A stretch of 64,000 nt of DNA from Haliovirga abyssi (GCF_030295325.1 NZ_AP027059.1:1-64000), one strand, 5' to 3'. Positions 1 through 10,627 are shown, counted from the first letter of the stretch. A program made the numbers and translations. The notes: generated from the sequence alone by a model not told the origin.

Positions 1-82
1 AGTATGTTGAAAAGTGGAAAAGTAATTAAATCTGTTGAAAATATTTATTTTATGTGATATAGTATTGTGGATAAATTGACTA
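1..82. promoter_or_regulatory. oriC: dnaA upstream region with DnaA-box-like sites (edge of oriC)
   Basis: A perfect DnaA box, TTATCCACA on the minus strand, lies at 66-74. A near box, TTTTCCACT on the minus strand, lies at 13-21, with TGTTGAAAA variants at 5-13 and 33-41. Boxes next to dnaA are typical of a chromosomal origin. The rest of the origin, if present, lies to the left of the window, so I see only its edge. Confidence 0.6.
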
Positions 83-100
83 TTGGAGGGACTTTTGCGA

Positions 101-1501
101 ATGGAGGAAATGAATGCTGTAGAAGTGTGGAAAAGAATACTTAAAATTTTAAAATGGAATATTAATGAAACAGATTATAATTCTTGGATGTTAAATGTAA
201 AGCCAATTGATTTAACAGAAGATAAATTAATTCTTGAAGTTGATAATAAATTTATAAAAGATAGAATTGAATCTAAATTTAAAGAGAAAATTATTGAAAT
301 ATTAAATGAAATTTTAATTTTAAAAGGGTATAAAGATTTAGAGTTTAGAATTAAAGAAAATGAAGATAATAAGCTTTTTTTTCAAAAAGAAGAAGAACCA
401 ATAAAGCAAGAAAAAAAAGAATCAAAACAATCTAAACAATATAAAATTCAACAAAATTTATTTAGTAAAGGTTATTATAATCTTAATGATAAATATTTAT
501 TTAATAATTTTATTGTTGGAAAAAGTAATGAATTTGCACATGCTGCCTCAGAAGCAGTAGCAAATGCACCAGGAAAAGTATATAATCCTCTTTTTATATA
601 TGGAGGAGTTGGGTTAGGAAAAACTCATCTTATGCATGCTATTGGAAACAGTGTACTAAAAAATAATAGTAATAAAAAAGTTTATTATTGTTCTTCTGAA
701 CAATTTACTAATGATTTAATAAATTCATTAAAAAATGATAAAATGATGGAATTTAGGAGTAAATACAGAAAATTAGATCTTTTATTAATAGATGATATTC
801 AATTTATCGCAGGTAAAGATAGTACACAAGAAGAATTTTTTCATACTTTTAATGAGTTACACCAAGCAGGAAAACAGATAGTTCTTTCTAGTGATAGACC
901 TCCAAAAGAGATTGATAATGTGGAAAAAAGGCTTGTTTCGCGATTTGAGTGGGGACTTATTGCAGATATACAACAGCCGGATTATGAAACTAGAGTTGCT
1001 ATTTTAAGTAAAAAAGCTGAAATGGAAAATATTAAAATATCAAAAGAGGTATTAGAATTTATAGCAGAAACAATAAATTCTAATATTAGAGAATTAGAAG
1101 GAAATTTAAATAGAATAGTAGCAAAAGCTTCAATTTTAAAAAAAGAGATAAATATAGATTTAGTAAAAGATGTCTTTTATGATGTTGTAAAAAGAAATAA
1201 TAAAGTAGTTAATAAAGATAAAATAATAAAAGTTGTTTCTGAATATTATGAAATTTCTATTGAGGATATGATATCTTCAAAAAGAAAAAAAGATATTGCT
1301 AAATCTAGGCAGGTTGCTATGTATTTGTTAAGAGATATATTAAGTGAATCATTTTCAGCTATTGGTGGTATTTTTGGTGGTAAAGATCATACAACAGTAA
1401 TGCATAGTGTTAGTAAAATTGAAAAAGATATGAAAGAAAATAAGTATTTTGAAAAAGATATAATGAGTTTAAAAGAGAAAATTTTAAATAACTCAAATTA
1501 A
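101..1501 (+). CDS. dnaA: Chromosomal replication initiator protein DnaA
   Basis: Binds DnaA boxes as an ATP complex, melts the origin and recruits the replicative helicase in the cytoplasm. About 466 residues, the usual length. An N-terminal helicase/DnaB-interacting domain (about 1-85) is followed by a Lys/Gln-rich linker (90-120), the AAA+ domain with Walker A GGVGLGKT (168-175) and Walker B LLLIDD (227-232), and a C-terminal box-binding domain with the family motif GGKDHTTVMHS. I chose ATG at 101 because GGAGGG lies at 85-90. The upstream in-frame TTG at 83 overlaps that ribosome site and is unlikely. It is followed 17 bases later by the S4 gene, so dnaN is missing from its usual place. 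A DnaA box at 66-74 suggests autoregulation. Confidence 0.97.
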   Translation: MEEMNAVEVWKRILKILKWNINETDYNSWMLNVKPIDLTEDKLILEVDNKFIKDRIESKFKEKIIEILNEILILKGYKDLEFRIKENEDNKLFFQKEEEPIKQEKKESKQSKQYKIQQNLFSKGYYNLNDKYLFNNFIVGKSNEFAHAASEAVANAPGKVYNPLFIYGGVGLGKTHLMHAIGNSVLKNNSNKKVYYCSSEQFTNDLINSLKNDKMMEFRSKYRKLDLLLIDDIQFIAGKDSTQEEFFHTFNELHQAGKQIVLSSDRPPKEIDNVEKRLVSRFEWGLIADIQQPDYETRVAILSKKAEMENIKISKEVLEFIAETINSNIRELEGNLNRIVAKASILKKEINIDLVKDVFYDVVKRNNKVVNKDKIIKVVSEYYEISIEDMISSKRKKDIAKSRQVAMYLLRDILSESFSAIGGIFGGKDHTTVMHSVSKIEKDMKENKYFEKDIMSLKEKILNNSN

Positions 1502-1518
1502 TTTAAGAGGAGAAAAAA

Positions 1519-1731
1519 ATGGAAATTATTGAAATTTCAACTGAATATATAAAATTAGACCAATTTTTAAAATGGGTAAATATTGTAGGTTCTGGAGTAG
1601 AAGCTAAATTTTTAATAAAAGAAGGTCAAGTAAAAGTAAATAAAGAAGTTGAATTAAGAAGAGGAAAAAAATTAAGAGATGAAGATATTATAGAGATAGA
1701 TAAAAATATTTATAAAATAAAAAGGGTTTAA
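1519..1731 (+). CDS. S4-domain RNA-binding protein (YaaA type)
   Basis: A 70-residue protein made almost wholly of one S4 RNA-binding fold, with the typical pattern IKLDQFLKWVNIVGSGVEAK, then LIKEGQVKVNKEVELRRGKKL. The gene between dnaA/dnaN and recF in many Firmicutes and Fusobacteria encodes this family, sometimes linked to ribosome biogenesis. The RBS AGAGGAG sits just before the ATG. It lies 17 bases after dnaA and is probably cotranscribed. A hairpin follows at once, so the recF genes may have partly separate expression. Function is inferred from family and position only. Confidence 0.88.
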   Translation: MEIIEISTEYIKLDQFLKWVNIVGSGVEAKFLIKEGQVKVNKEVELRRGKKLRDEDIIEIDKNIYKIKRV

Positions 1732-1738
1732 GAACGTT

Positions 1739-1766
1739 TAAAAAATAATGTTCTCATTATTTTTTA
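1739..1766 (+). terminator. Hairpin after the S4 gene, FR1-like left end
   Basis: A 12-bp perfect stem (1739-1750 with 1755-1766) with a TTCT loop. The 3' arm is itself U-rich. The bases just before it, GAACGTTTAAAAAATAA, match the left end of the FR1 repeat family, so this may be an FR1 remnant serving as a weak terminator. Confidence 0.5.
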
Positions 1767-1787
1767 GCTATTTCTAAGGAGGAACAA

Positions 1788-2870
1788 TTGCAGCTTTTAG
1801 ATGTTTACTTGTTAAATTTTAGAAATTTAGAAGAAATTAATTTATCTTTTGATAAGGGAATAAATCTTTTTTATGGAGAAAATGGACAAGGAAAAACGAG
1901 TTTTATAGAAGCACTTTATTTTAATATTACAGGGAAAAGTTTTAGAACAAAAAACATATCTGAAATAGTAAAATACAGTAAATTAGATTGTGGAATTTTT
2001 TTGAATTTTTTGGATATTTATGGAGAAAAAAGTTTAGCTTTAAAATATGAAAAAAAACATAAAAAATACTTTTATAATAAGAAAAAAGTAAATTATGATG
2101 AATATATTGGAAAAGTAAATGTAATTTCATTTATACCAGAAGATATTGAACTAATAAATAGTTCTCCCTCAACTAGAAGAACTTATTTTGATTATGAAAT
2201 ATCTCAATCAAATTATAACTACTATTTAGAATTAAAAGAATTAAACAAAATTTTAAAAGTTAGAAATAAATTTTTAAAAGAAAAAAATATAAAAAATGAG
2301 ATGTATAATATTTATAATGAAAAATTTATAGACATTTCAGCAAAATTATTAATAAAAAGAGAAGATTATATAAAAAAATTATCAATATTACTTAATTTAA
2401 ATTATAGGAAGCTTTTTAAATCGAGTTCGGAATTAAAGTTGATTTATAAGCCATTTATAGATAATATTGAAAAAAAGAGTTTAGAAGAGATTAAAGAAAA
2501 AATAAAAGATAAATCTCTAAAAGTGCAAAAAAAAGAGTTGATTTATGGATATTCTCTTGTGGGACCTCAAAGAGATGAATATGTATTTAATTTAAATGAA
2601 AAAGATGCAAAAAAATATTCATCACAGGGAGAAAAAAAATCTATTATATTTTCTCTTAAAATATCTGAAATAGATTTAATTGTGAAAGATAAAAAAGAGT
2701 ATCCTATATTTTTATTAGATGATGTATCTTCATATTTTGATTTAATGCATAAAGATAGTATTTTAAACTACTTTTTTAATAAAAATATACAAGTATTTAT
2801 AACCTCAACTGAAAAATTAGATATAAAAGGGAAAAAATTTTTAGTAAAAGAGGGGAAAATTTATGAATAA
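1788..2870 (+). CDS. recF: DNA replication and repair protein RecF
   Basis: SMC-like ABC ATPase that helps load RecA at single-strand gaps with RecO and RecR. It has 360 residues, the usual length. Visible features are the N-terminal Walker A YGENGQGKTSFIEALYF (about residue 30), the signature region YSSQGEKKSIIFSLK (about 283) and Walker B FLLDDVSSYFD (about 310). The start is TTG at 1788, supported by AAGGAGG at 1776-1782; no better ATG lies nearby. It overlaps the next gene by 8 bases, indicating translational coupling with the DUF721 protein. Confidence 0.95.
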   Translation: MQLLDVYLLNFRNLEEINLSFDKGINLFYGENGQGKTSFIEALYFNITGKSFRTKNISEIVKYSKLDCGIFLNFLDIYGEKSLALKYEKKHKKYFYNKKKVNYDEYIGKVNVISFIPEDIELINSSPSTRRTYFDYEISQSNYNYYLELKELNKILKVRNKFLKEKNIKNEMYNIYNEKFIDISAKLLIKREDYIKKLSILLNLNYRKLFKSSSELKLIYKPFIDNIEKKSLEEIKEKIKDKSLKVQKKELIYGYSLVGPQRDEYVFNLNEKDAKKYSSQGEKKSIIFSLKISEIDLIVKDKKEYPIFLLDDVSSYFDLMHKDSILNYFFNKNIQVFITSTEKLDIKGKKFLVKEGKIYE

Positions 2871-3708
2871 GCCTGTAAAATTAAAAGAGGTTATTGAGTC
2901 AAAAATAAAAAATAATGTTTTTTATAAATTAGAGTTTTTAAAAATTAATTGGGTAGATATTGTAGGAAAAAACTTAGCTAAAAAAAGTTTTCCTCTATTT
3001 GTAAAAGAAGATGTTTTAATAATAGGAGTTACAAGTAGTATATGGTCTCAACAAATGTTATTTTTGAAAAATCAGATAATAAAAAATAGTAATTTAAAAC
3101 TAAATGGAGAATATATAAAAAACATTAGATTTAAAGTTTCTAAATATGAAAAAACTATTAATTATATAGAGAAAAAACAAAAAGTAAAAAGAGAAAAAAT
3201 TGATTTTAACAATATATCTATACAGCCATTTGAAATCAAACAATTGAAAAAAGCTATAGAATTTATAAAAGATGATGATATAAAAAGACACATATATAAA
3301 GTATCTGTTTTAAATAAAAAAAGAGAAAAATATTTATTAGAAAATGGATATAAAAAATGCGAAAAGTGTGGAGAATTATTTGTTGGAGAAGGAAAAATTT
3401 GTATTTTGTGTAAAAATGATATTCAAAAAGAAAACAGGAGAAGAATTTATAATAAAATAAAAAACAATTTATTAATAACATATACAGAAATGAAATATGA
3501 AGAAAAATATTTAACTAAAATAGAATTTGAAGATATTAAAAATAGAGTTAAAGATGGAATATATAGAGAAATATTAATAAATATAAAAGAATTAAAATAT
3601 AAAAAAGCTAGAGATTTATTAGAAAAATATTTTATATTAGATAGTGGAACAGATAATAAAAGAGTTATTTTTGAAAAAATAGATATGTTTTTTCAGAGTT
3701 TCACGTGA
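2863..3708 (+). CDS. DUF721 (DciA-like) protein with added zinc-ribbon region
   Basis: The first ~95 residues match the DUF721/DciA family: VDIVGKNLAKKSFPLFV, then VLIIGVTSSIWSQQMLFLK. DciA proteins act as loaders of the replicative helicase in bacteria lacking DnaC or DnaI. This protein is longer (281 residues) than a minimal DciA. After a Lys-rich linker it carries a four-cysteine knuckle pair (C166, C169, C180, C183), likely a zinc ribbon, and then a helical tail. The start ATG overlaps the recF stop by 8 bases. Being between recF and gyrB fits a replication role. The helicase-loading function is inferred; the family match is fairly secure. Confidence 0.82.
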   Translation: MNKPVKLKEVIESKIKNNVFYKLEFLKINWVDIVGKNLAKKSFPLFVKEDVLIIGVTSSIWSQQMLFLKNQIIKNSNLKLNGEYIKNIRFKVSKYEKTINYIEKKQKVKREKIDFNNISIQPFEIKQLKKAIEFIKDDDIKRHIYKVSVLNKKREKYLLENGYKKCEKCGELFVGEGKICILCKNDIQKENRRRIYNKIKNNLLITYTEMKYEEKYLTKIEFEDIKNRVKDGIYREILINIKELKYKKARDLLEKYFILDSGTDNKRVIFEKIDMFFQSFT

Positions 3709-3727
3709 AACATCATCAGGAGGTAAA

Positions 3728-3985
3728 GTGTATATATACTTGGAAAATAATTTTTTTATTCCATTAAATGAAATTATCGCAATTGTAGATTATGAAAAAT
3801 TTACAGAGTCAGAAAATGGAAAAGATTTTTTTGAAATAAACAAAAAAAATATAATAAATATTTCAAAAAATAAAAAAAGTATGGTTATAACAGATACTTA
3901 TTCTTATGTTAGTTCATATAGATTAAGAGCTTTATATTCAAGAGGTAAAGAGTTTGAAAGATTAAAAACAGGAAAAGTAAAATAA
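3728..3985 (+). CDS. DUF370 / RemB-like small protein
   Basis: An 85-residue protein of the DUF370 family (extracellular-matrix regulator RemB, YaaB in Bacillus), which sits between recF and gyrB in many low-GC bacteria. The family hallmarks are MYIYLENNFFIPLNEIIAIV at the N-terminus and SYRLRALYSRG near the C-terminus. The relative RemA is a DNA-binding ring protein; RemB function is poorly known. The start is GTG at 3728 behind AGGAGG at 3719-3724, an unusually short spacing but the only reasonable start. It probably belongs to the recF-gyrB operon. Confidence 0.85.
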   Translation: MYIYLENNFFIPLNEIIAIVDYEKFTESENGKDFFEINKKNIINISKNKKSMVITDTYSYVSSYRLRALYSRGKEFERLKTGKVK

Positions 3986-4017
3986 GTTAGGAATGTTATT
4001 TTTAAGCAGTTTATTAG

Positions 4018-5939
<1,922 letters not shown>

Positions 5940-5940
<1 letters not shown>

Positions 5941-6040
5941 GAACGGCTTAAAAATAACCTACTTATTTTGTTTTAAAATATGCAACGTATCAAGCATTTT
6001 TAAAACAAAATATTAGGAAATTAATTTTTTAAACGTTCTT
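5940..6040 (-). repeat. FR1 interspersed repeat, full copy (inverted)
   Basis: Begins GGAACGGCTTAAAAATAA on the + strand and ends TTTTTTAAACGTTCTT, so it lies opposite to the copies at 9118, 44491 and 48017. The termini form an imperfect inverted repeat. The interior has two arms of TTGTTTTAAAA type and a central GCAACGTATCAAGC. About 100 bp, no coding capacity. Confidence 0.75.
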
Positions 6041-6042
6041 TA

Positions 6043-6100
6043 GGAACGGCTTAAAAAGAAGCTACCTATTTTGTTTTAAAATACGCAATGTATCAAGCTA
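6043..6100 (-). repeat. FR1 repeat, partial copy
   Basis: A second FR1 copy in the same orientation as the preceding one. It starts GGAACGGCTTAAAAA and runs to CAAGCTA, where it is cut off by the 6107-6178 palindromic element. Only the first ~58 bases remain. Confidence 0.65.
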
Positions 6101-6106
6101 AGAACT

Positions 6107-6178
6107 GGGCTTGCCAACGGCAAGCCCCTACAGTATTAATTTGTTTTATAATGTAGAGGTTTTACCGTTGGCAAATCC
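6107..6178. mobile_element. MITE-like palindromic element with TGTAGNGG ends
   Basis: Two ~26-base arms (6107-6132 and 6152-6178) are inverted copies sharing TTGCCAACGG and CTACA. Each end also contains its own hairpin: the left one, GGGCTTGCC-AAC-GGCAAGCCC, is perfect. The pattern of TGTAGGGG followed by a short palindrome resembles non-autonomous repeats I know from many bacterial genomes. It lies at the break point of an FR1 copy, consistent with insertion. Confidence 0.6.
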
Positions 6179-6255
6179 GATATAAAATTATAAATTATCG
6201 TTAATTTGATGACATTGGGATTTAGATGAGGTCTGAAAGAAGATAGAATGAATAT

Positions 6256-6303
6256 AAATAAAAAGCATAAGTTTTTTTATGAATTAATTTATGTTTTTTA
6301 TTT
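6256..6303 (+). terminator. Long hairpin downstream of gyrB
   Basis: A 15-bp stem, 6256-6270 with 6289-6303 (one G·U pair), with an 18-base loop and U-rich 3' arm. No gene lies between it and gyrB, so it could end the dnaA-gyrB transcript. Confidence 0.45.
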
Positions 6304-6310
6304 AAGAGGA

Positions 6311-6370
6311 AAGTATAAATTTATTCAGAAAATAGGCTACACAGTTTTTTGAAACATGTGATTTTTCAAA
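6311..6370 (+). repeat. FR2 repeat, partial (left half only)
   Basis: Matches the left half of the FR2 family seen at 17.5 and 23.3 kb: AAGTATAAATTTATTCAGAAAATAGGCTAC, then a GATTTTTCAAA segment. The distal arms A' and B' are absent. (Motif quoted in parts: A arm AAGTATAAAT, B arm AAATAGGCTAC.). Confidence 0.6.
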
Positions 6371-6412
6371 GTAAATAAGAAAAATTAAATAATATTGAAT
6401 TAATAAAAAATA

Positions 6413-6440
6413 GTAATGGTGAACAGCCGTTTACCATTAC
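6413..6440 (+). promoter_or_regulatory. Hairpin 31 bases upstream of gyrA
   Basis: A 12-bp stem, GTAATGGTGAAC (6413-6424) with GTTTACCATTAC (6429-6440), one G·U pair and an AGCC loop. No U-run follows, so it is not a simple terminator. It may be an operator or an mRNA element controlling gyrA. Confidence 0.45.
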
Positions 6441-6471
6441 AGATGATATATTTTAGAGAGGGGATTTACAA

Positions 6472-8925
6472 ATGGCAAAAGAGACTCAAATTTATATAGA
6501 GGACGAAATAAAAAATTCATACTTGGATTATTCAATGAGCGTAATAGTAAGTAGAGCTCTTCCAGATGTAAGAGATGGATTAAAGCCGGTACATAGAAGA
6601 ATACTTTTTGCAATGAATGAAATGGGAATGTTTCACGAGAAACCTCACAAAAAAAGTGCAAGAATAGTCGGAGAAGTTTTAGGTAAGTATCACCCACATG
6701 GAGATACTGCTGTATATCTTACAATGGTAAGAATGGCACAAGATTTTAACTATAGATATATGTTAATTGATGGGCATGGAAATTTTGGTTCTGTTGATGG
6801 TGATAGTGCGGCAGCAATGAGATATACAGAAGCACGTATGTCAAAAATAACAAGAGAACTGTTATTAGATATAGATAAAAATACTATTGATTATAGAAAA
6901 AACTTTGATGACAGTTTAGATGAACCTATTGTTTTACCAGGAAAACTTCCAAATTTATTATTAAATGGAGCGGCAGGGATAGCTGTTGGAATGGCAACTA
7001 ATATACCACCACATAATCTAGTTGAATTATCAGATGGAATTATTGCTACAATAGATAACAGAGATATAGAAGATGATGAATTAATCAAGATAGTAAAAGG
7101 GCCAGATTTTCCAACAGGTGGAATAATAAATGGAGTTTCTGGAATAATTAGTGCTTATAAAACTGGTCGTGGAAAAGTTAAAGTTCGTGGAAAAGTTAAA
7201 ATAGAGGAGATAAGATCAGGAAAAGAAGCTATAATTATAAATGAACTACCTTACCAAGTAAATAAAGCTAGATTAATAGAAAAAATAGCTAATTTGGTAA
7301 AAGAGAAAAAAATATCTGGAATTACAGATTTAAGAGATGAATCTGATAGAGATGGAATAAGAATAGTAATAGAATTAAAAAAAGGTGAAATTTCAGAACT
7401 AATTTTAAATAAATTATATAAATATACAGAACTACAAAATACCTTTGGAATAATAATGTTAGCACTTGTAAATAATGTTCCTAAAGTATTAACTTTAAAA
7501 CAAATATTAAATCATTATTTAGATCATAGATATGAAGTAGTAGTTAGAAGAACAAAATATGAACTTGAAAAAGCTGAAAAAAGAGCTCATATATTAGAAG
7601 GGTTTAGAAAGGCATTAGATAACATAAGTGAAATTATAAAAATTATAAGAGGTTCAAAAGATGCAGCAACTGCAAAAGAAAGTTTAATAAAAATTTTCGA
7701 ATTTACTGAAATACAAGCAAAATCAATTTTGGATATGAGATTACAAAGATTAACAGGATTAGAAAGAGATAAAATAGAAACAGAATATAAAGAATTGTTA
7801 AAGGTTATAGATGAATTAAAATTCATACTAGGAAATGATTCAAAAGTATTTGAAATTATAAAAGATGAAGTTATAGAATTAAGAGATAAATATGGAGATA
7901 AAAGAAGAACAGAAATAAGAGCAGCAGCAGAAGATATACTTTTAGAAGATTTAATAAAAGATGAAGAAGTAATAGTTATGATGACAAATAAAGGATATAT
8001 AAAAAGAATAGGATTAGATAAATATAAAGCTCAAAATAGAGGTGGAAAAGGTGTATCATCTCACAATGCGGCATCAGAAGATTTTGTGGAAAATATGTAT
8101 TTGACTAAAAATTTAGATAGTTTATTAATTTTTACAAATAAAGGAAGAGCTTTAAGTTTAAAAGTATATGAAATACCAGAAAGTTCTAAAAAAGCAAGAG
8201 GAAAACTAATAAATAATTTAATAAACTTAACAACTAATGAAAAAGTAAAAGCAGTGTTAAAAGTAAGAGAATTTGAAGAAAATAAAAATATATTTTTTGC
8301 AACAAAATCTGGAGTAGTAAAAAAAGTTAGTTTAAATAAATTTAAAAAAATAAGTAAGGCAGGACTAATTGCAATAAATTTAAAAGAAAATGATAATTTG
8401 ATATATGTTGGAGTGGCTAATGGAGATAATGACATATTTTTAGCAACTAAACAAGGGTATTCAATAAGATTTAATGAATCAGAAATAAGAAGTATGGGAA
8501 GAACAGCTACAGGAGTAAAAGGAATAAATTTAAGAAAAAATGATGAGGTAGTTTCTGGACTAGTAATAGAAAATCCAGAAGCAACAGTATTAACAGTAAC
8601 TGAAAATGGAGCTGGAAAAAGAACGAAATTAAAAGGATATAGACTACAATCTAGAGGTGGAAAAGGATTAATAAATATGAAAATAAATCCAAAAACTGGA
8701 GATGTTGTAGAGGTAAAAGGTGTTACAGATAGTGATGAAATAATGTTGATTAGTTCTAATGGTATAGTAATAAGAACAGCAGCAGATACAATATCTACAA
8801 CTGGTCGTTCAACACAAGGTGTAAGAGTTATGAAAGTTGATGAGAATGAAAAAGTTGTATCAGTAATAAAAAGACATAAAGACAAAGAGATAGAATCAGA
8901 TATAGAAAGTGGAGAAGAAGAGTAA
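6472..8925 (+). CDS. gyrA: DNA gyrase subunit A
   Basis: DNA-cleaving subunit of gyrase. It has 817 residues: the breakage-reunion domain with catalytic Tyr118 ([12 protein letters not shown]), a coiled-coil tower, and a C-terminal beta-pinwheel with GyrA-box-like motifs QNRGGKG (near 526) and QSRGGKG. The acidic tail [11 protein letters not shown] is typical. The quinolone-determining region reads [17 protein letters not shown]: Thr at the position of E. coli Ser83, and Leu where Asp87 (Asp/Glu in most bacteria) is expected. The start ATG follows AGAGAGGGG. The gene has its own 5' region with a hairpin and ends in a terminator that overlaps the stop codon. Confidence 0.98.
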   Translation: MAKETQIYIEDEIKNSYLDYSMSVIVSRALPDVRDGLKPVHRRILFAMNEMGMFHEKPHKKSARIVGEVLGKYHPHGDTAVYLTMVRMAQDFNYRYMLIDGHGNFGSVDGDSAAAMRYTEARMSKITRELLLDIDKNTIDYRKNFDDSLDEPIVLPGKLPNLLLNGAAGIAVGMATNIPPHNLVELSDGIIATIDNRDIEDDELIKIVKGPDFPTGGIINGVSGIISAYKTGRGKVKVRGKVKIEEIRSGKEAIIINELPYQVNKARLIEKIANLVKEKKISGITDLRDESDRDGIRIVIELKKGEISELILNKLYKYTELQNTFGIIMLALVNNVPKVLTLKQILNHYLDHRYEVVVRRTKYELEKAEKRAHILEGFRKALDNISEIIKIIRGSKDAATAKESLIKIFEFTEIQAKSILDMRLQRLTGLERDKIETEYKELLKVIDELKFILGNDSKVFEIIKDEVIELRDKYGDKRRTEIRAAAEDILLEDLIKDEEVIVMMTNKGYIKRIGLDKYKAQNRGGKGVSSHNAASEDFVENMYLTKNLDSLLIFTNKGRALSLKVYEIPESSKKARGKLINNLINLTTNEKVKAVLKVREFEENKNIFFATKSGVVKKVSLNKFKKISKAGLIAINLKENDNLIYVGVANGDNDIFLATKQGYSIRFNESEIRSMGRTATGVKGINLRKNDEVVSGLVIENPEATVLTVTENGAGKRTKLKGYRLQSRGGKGLINMKINPKTGDVVEVKGVTDSDEIMLISSNGIVIRTAADTISTTGRSTQGVRVMKVDENEKVVSVIKRHKDKEIESDIESGEEE

Positions 8926-8942
8926 TCTTCTTCTTTTTCTTT
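8913..8942 (+). terminator. gyrA terminator
   Basis: A 9-bp perfect stem AGAAGAAGA (8913-8921) with TCTTCTTCT (8926-8934), GTAA loop, then TTTTCTTT. The loop includes the gyrA stop codon. Confidence 0.75.
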
Positions 8943-9083
8943 GTGGAAAACAAATTTTATAGTCGTGTTTTCCACAATTGTTAATAAAAAAGCCTATTTT
9001 TTCAAAAAGTTTTCCACTTTTCCTCATAGTTTCCCACAATTATATAATAATTTGAATTTTTTTAAGAAATAGAGTTATACACA
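8941..9083. promoter_or_regulatory. DnaA-box-like cluster downstream of gyrA
   Basis: Five sites of the TTNTNCACA type occur in 143 bases. They are TTTTCCACA on the minus strand at 8942-8950 and on the plus strand at 8968-8976 (the two form an 11-bp inverted repeat), TTTTCCACT at 9010-9018, TTTCCCACA at 9030-9038 and a strict box TTATACACA at 9075-9083. An A/T-only stretch lies between the last two. Together with the box before dnaA, this looks like a second part of the origin or a DnaA titration site. No gene is present here. Confidence 0.55.
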
Positions 9084-9117
9084 TAGGAGATAAATTAAAA
9101 AATTTTATTTTAAGTAA

Positions 9118-9264
9118 GGAACGTTTAAAAAATAATTTTTATATATTTTGTTATAAAAACGCTTGAAACGTTGCATACGTTGGGCGTAGTTTTTTATGTG
9201 GTTTTCATAAAAGAACCTTGAGCCTTTTAAAACAAAACAGGTAAGTTATTTTTAAGCCGTTCCT
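9118..9264 (+). repeat. FR1 repeat, long copy with internal extension
   Basis: Starts GGAACGTTTAAAAAATAA and ends TTATTTTTAAGCCGTTCC, the full FR1 inverted termini. It is 147 bp rather than about 100 because extra sequence lies after the central GAAACGTTGCATA. A fragment like the FR2 left end (AAAGTATAAATTTATT) follows near 9274. Confidence 0.7.
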
Positions 9265-9432
9265 AAGTAGAAAAGTATAAATTTATTTTGAAAAATATGT
9301 AGTATTGTTGAAATATCCTAGATTGAGAAAATTTTCTTTTTATTAAAAACGGTATTTAGGTTACTTATAGAACATTATTTACGGTTTGCGTAGCATAAAT
9401 TTGAAAAAAGTTATAAAATCCGAAAATAACCT

Positions 9433-9461
9433 TTGAATTTTTTTTGATTTTGTAGTATAAT
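9433..9461 (+). promoter_or_regulatory. Putative promoter of the malK operon
   Basis: TATAAT at 9456-9461 with TTGAAT at 9433-9438, spacing 17. The malK ATG is 43 bases downstream of the -10. No gene lies from 8926 to here. Confidence 0.5.
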
Positions 9462-9503
9462 AATTGAAATTGGAAAATACTAAACTAAATGAGAGGTGAA
9501 AAC

Positions 9504-10610
9504 ATGGCAAAAGTAGTTTTAACAGATATGGAAAAAACATATCCAAATGGATTCAAAGCAGTACATGGGCACAATTTAGAAATAAAAGATGGAGAATTTA
9601 TGGTATTTGTAGGGCCATCAGGTTGTGCAAAATCAACAACATTAAGAATGATAGCAGGATTAGAAGAGATAACAGGAGGAACAGTAGCAATAGGAGATAT
9701 AATAGTAAATGAGTTGCCACCAAAAGATAGAGGGATAGCAATGGTGTTTCAAAATTATGCCTTGTATCCACATATGAACGTATATGATAATATGGCATTT
9801 GGGCTAAAATTAGCAAAAACACCAAAAGAAGAGATAGACAAAAGAGTAAAAGATGCAGCAGAAATATTAGGAATAACAGATCTATTAGATAGAAAACCAA
9901 AAGAGATGTCAGGAGGACAAAGACAAAGAGTAGCAGTAGGAAGAGCAATAGTAAGAGATCCAGAGGTATTTTTATTTGATGAACCATTATCAAACTTAGA
10001 TGCTCAATTAAGAGTACATATGAGAGTAGAGATAACAAAATTACATAAGAGATTAGGAACAACAATGATATATGTAACTCATGATCAAGTAGAAGCAATG
10101 ACAATGGGAGATAGAATATGTGTAATGGAGTTAGGAGTAATAAAACAAGTAGATACTCCATTAAATTTATATAATAAACCAGAAAATAAATTTGTAGCAG
10201 GATTTATAGGAAGTCCATCAATGAATATAGTAGAAGCAAAACTAGAAAAAGATGGAGATACAACATATGCGGTAACAGAACATATGAAATTAAGATTACC
10301 AAAAGAAAAAGCAGACAAAGTCCAAAGTCATATAGGAAAAGAAATATGGTTTGGGATAAGACCAGAACATATAGGAAGTCATGAAACACATCCAAACGAA
10401 AAAGATAATTATGTAAATTCAGAAATATATGTAGTAGAACAGATGGGAAATGAAGTATTTGTATATTTCACACCAGGAAAGAATCAATATATAGCAAGAT
10501 TAGGAAGTGAAGGAGTAACAGTAAAATCAGGAGAAAAATATGAAATATGGTTTGATACAAGTAAATGTCATATATTTGACAAAGAGACAGAAGAAAATAT
10601 AAGTTTATAA
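9504..10610 (+). CDS. malK: Carbohydrate ABC transporter ATP-binding protein (MalK/UgpC/MsmX type)
   Basis: Cytoplasmic ATPase dimer that powers sugar import through the MalF/MalG pair encoded next to it. It has 368 residues, the family length: an ABC domain plus the C-terminal OB-fold/regulatory domain (from about 240). Signature [16 protein letters not shown] at 135-150, Walker B VFLFDEP at 155-161, H-loop His193. The Walker A reads GPSGCAKST (37-45), with Ala42 where Gly is expected. ATG at 9504 is preferred over 9489 because GAGAGGTGA lies between them. It is first in the operon, ahead of the permeases, unlike E. coli. Substrate (maltodextrin) is inferred from neighbours. Confidence 0.93.
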   Translation: MAKVVLTDMEKTYPNGFKAVHGHNLEIKDGEFMVFVGPSGCAKSTTLRMIAGLEEITGGTVAIGDIIVNELPPKDRGIAMVFQNYALYPHMNVYDNMAFGLKLAKTPKEEIDKRVKDAAEILGITDLLDRKPKEMSGGQRQRVAVGRAIVRDPEVFLFDEPLSNLDAQLRVHMRVEITKLHKRLGTTMIYVTHDQVEAMTMGDRICVMELGVIKQVDTPLNLYNKPENKFVAGFIGSPSMNIVEAKLEKDGDTTYAVTEHMKLRLPKEKADKVQSHIGKEIWFGIRPEHIGSHETHPNEKDNYVNSEIYVVEQMGNEVFVYFTPGKNQYIARLGSEGVTVKSGEKYEIWFDTSKCHIFDKETEENISL

Positions 10611-10627
10611 GAAAGGTGGTGGAATTT

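Noticed and set aside
8061-8975. 304-codon open frame on the minus strand
   Set aside because: It lies opposite gyrA, with a Ser/Phe/Thr-rich product typical of the antisense of Lys/Asp/Glu-rich coding DNA. No ribosome site; gyrA is certain.
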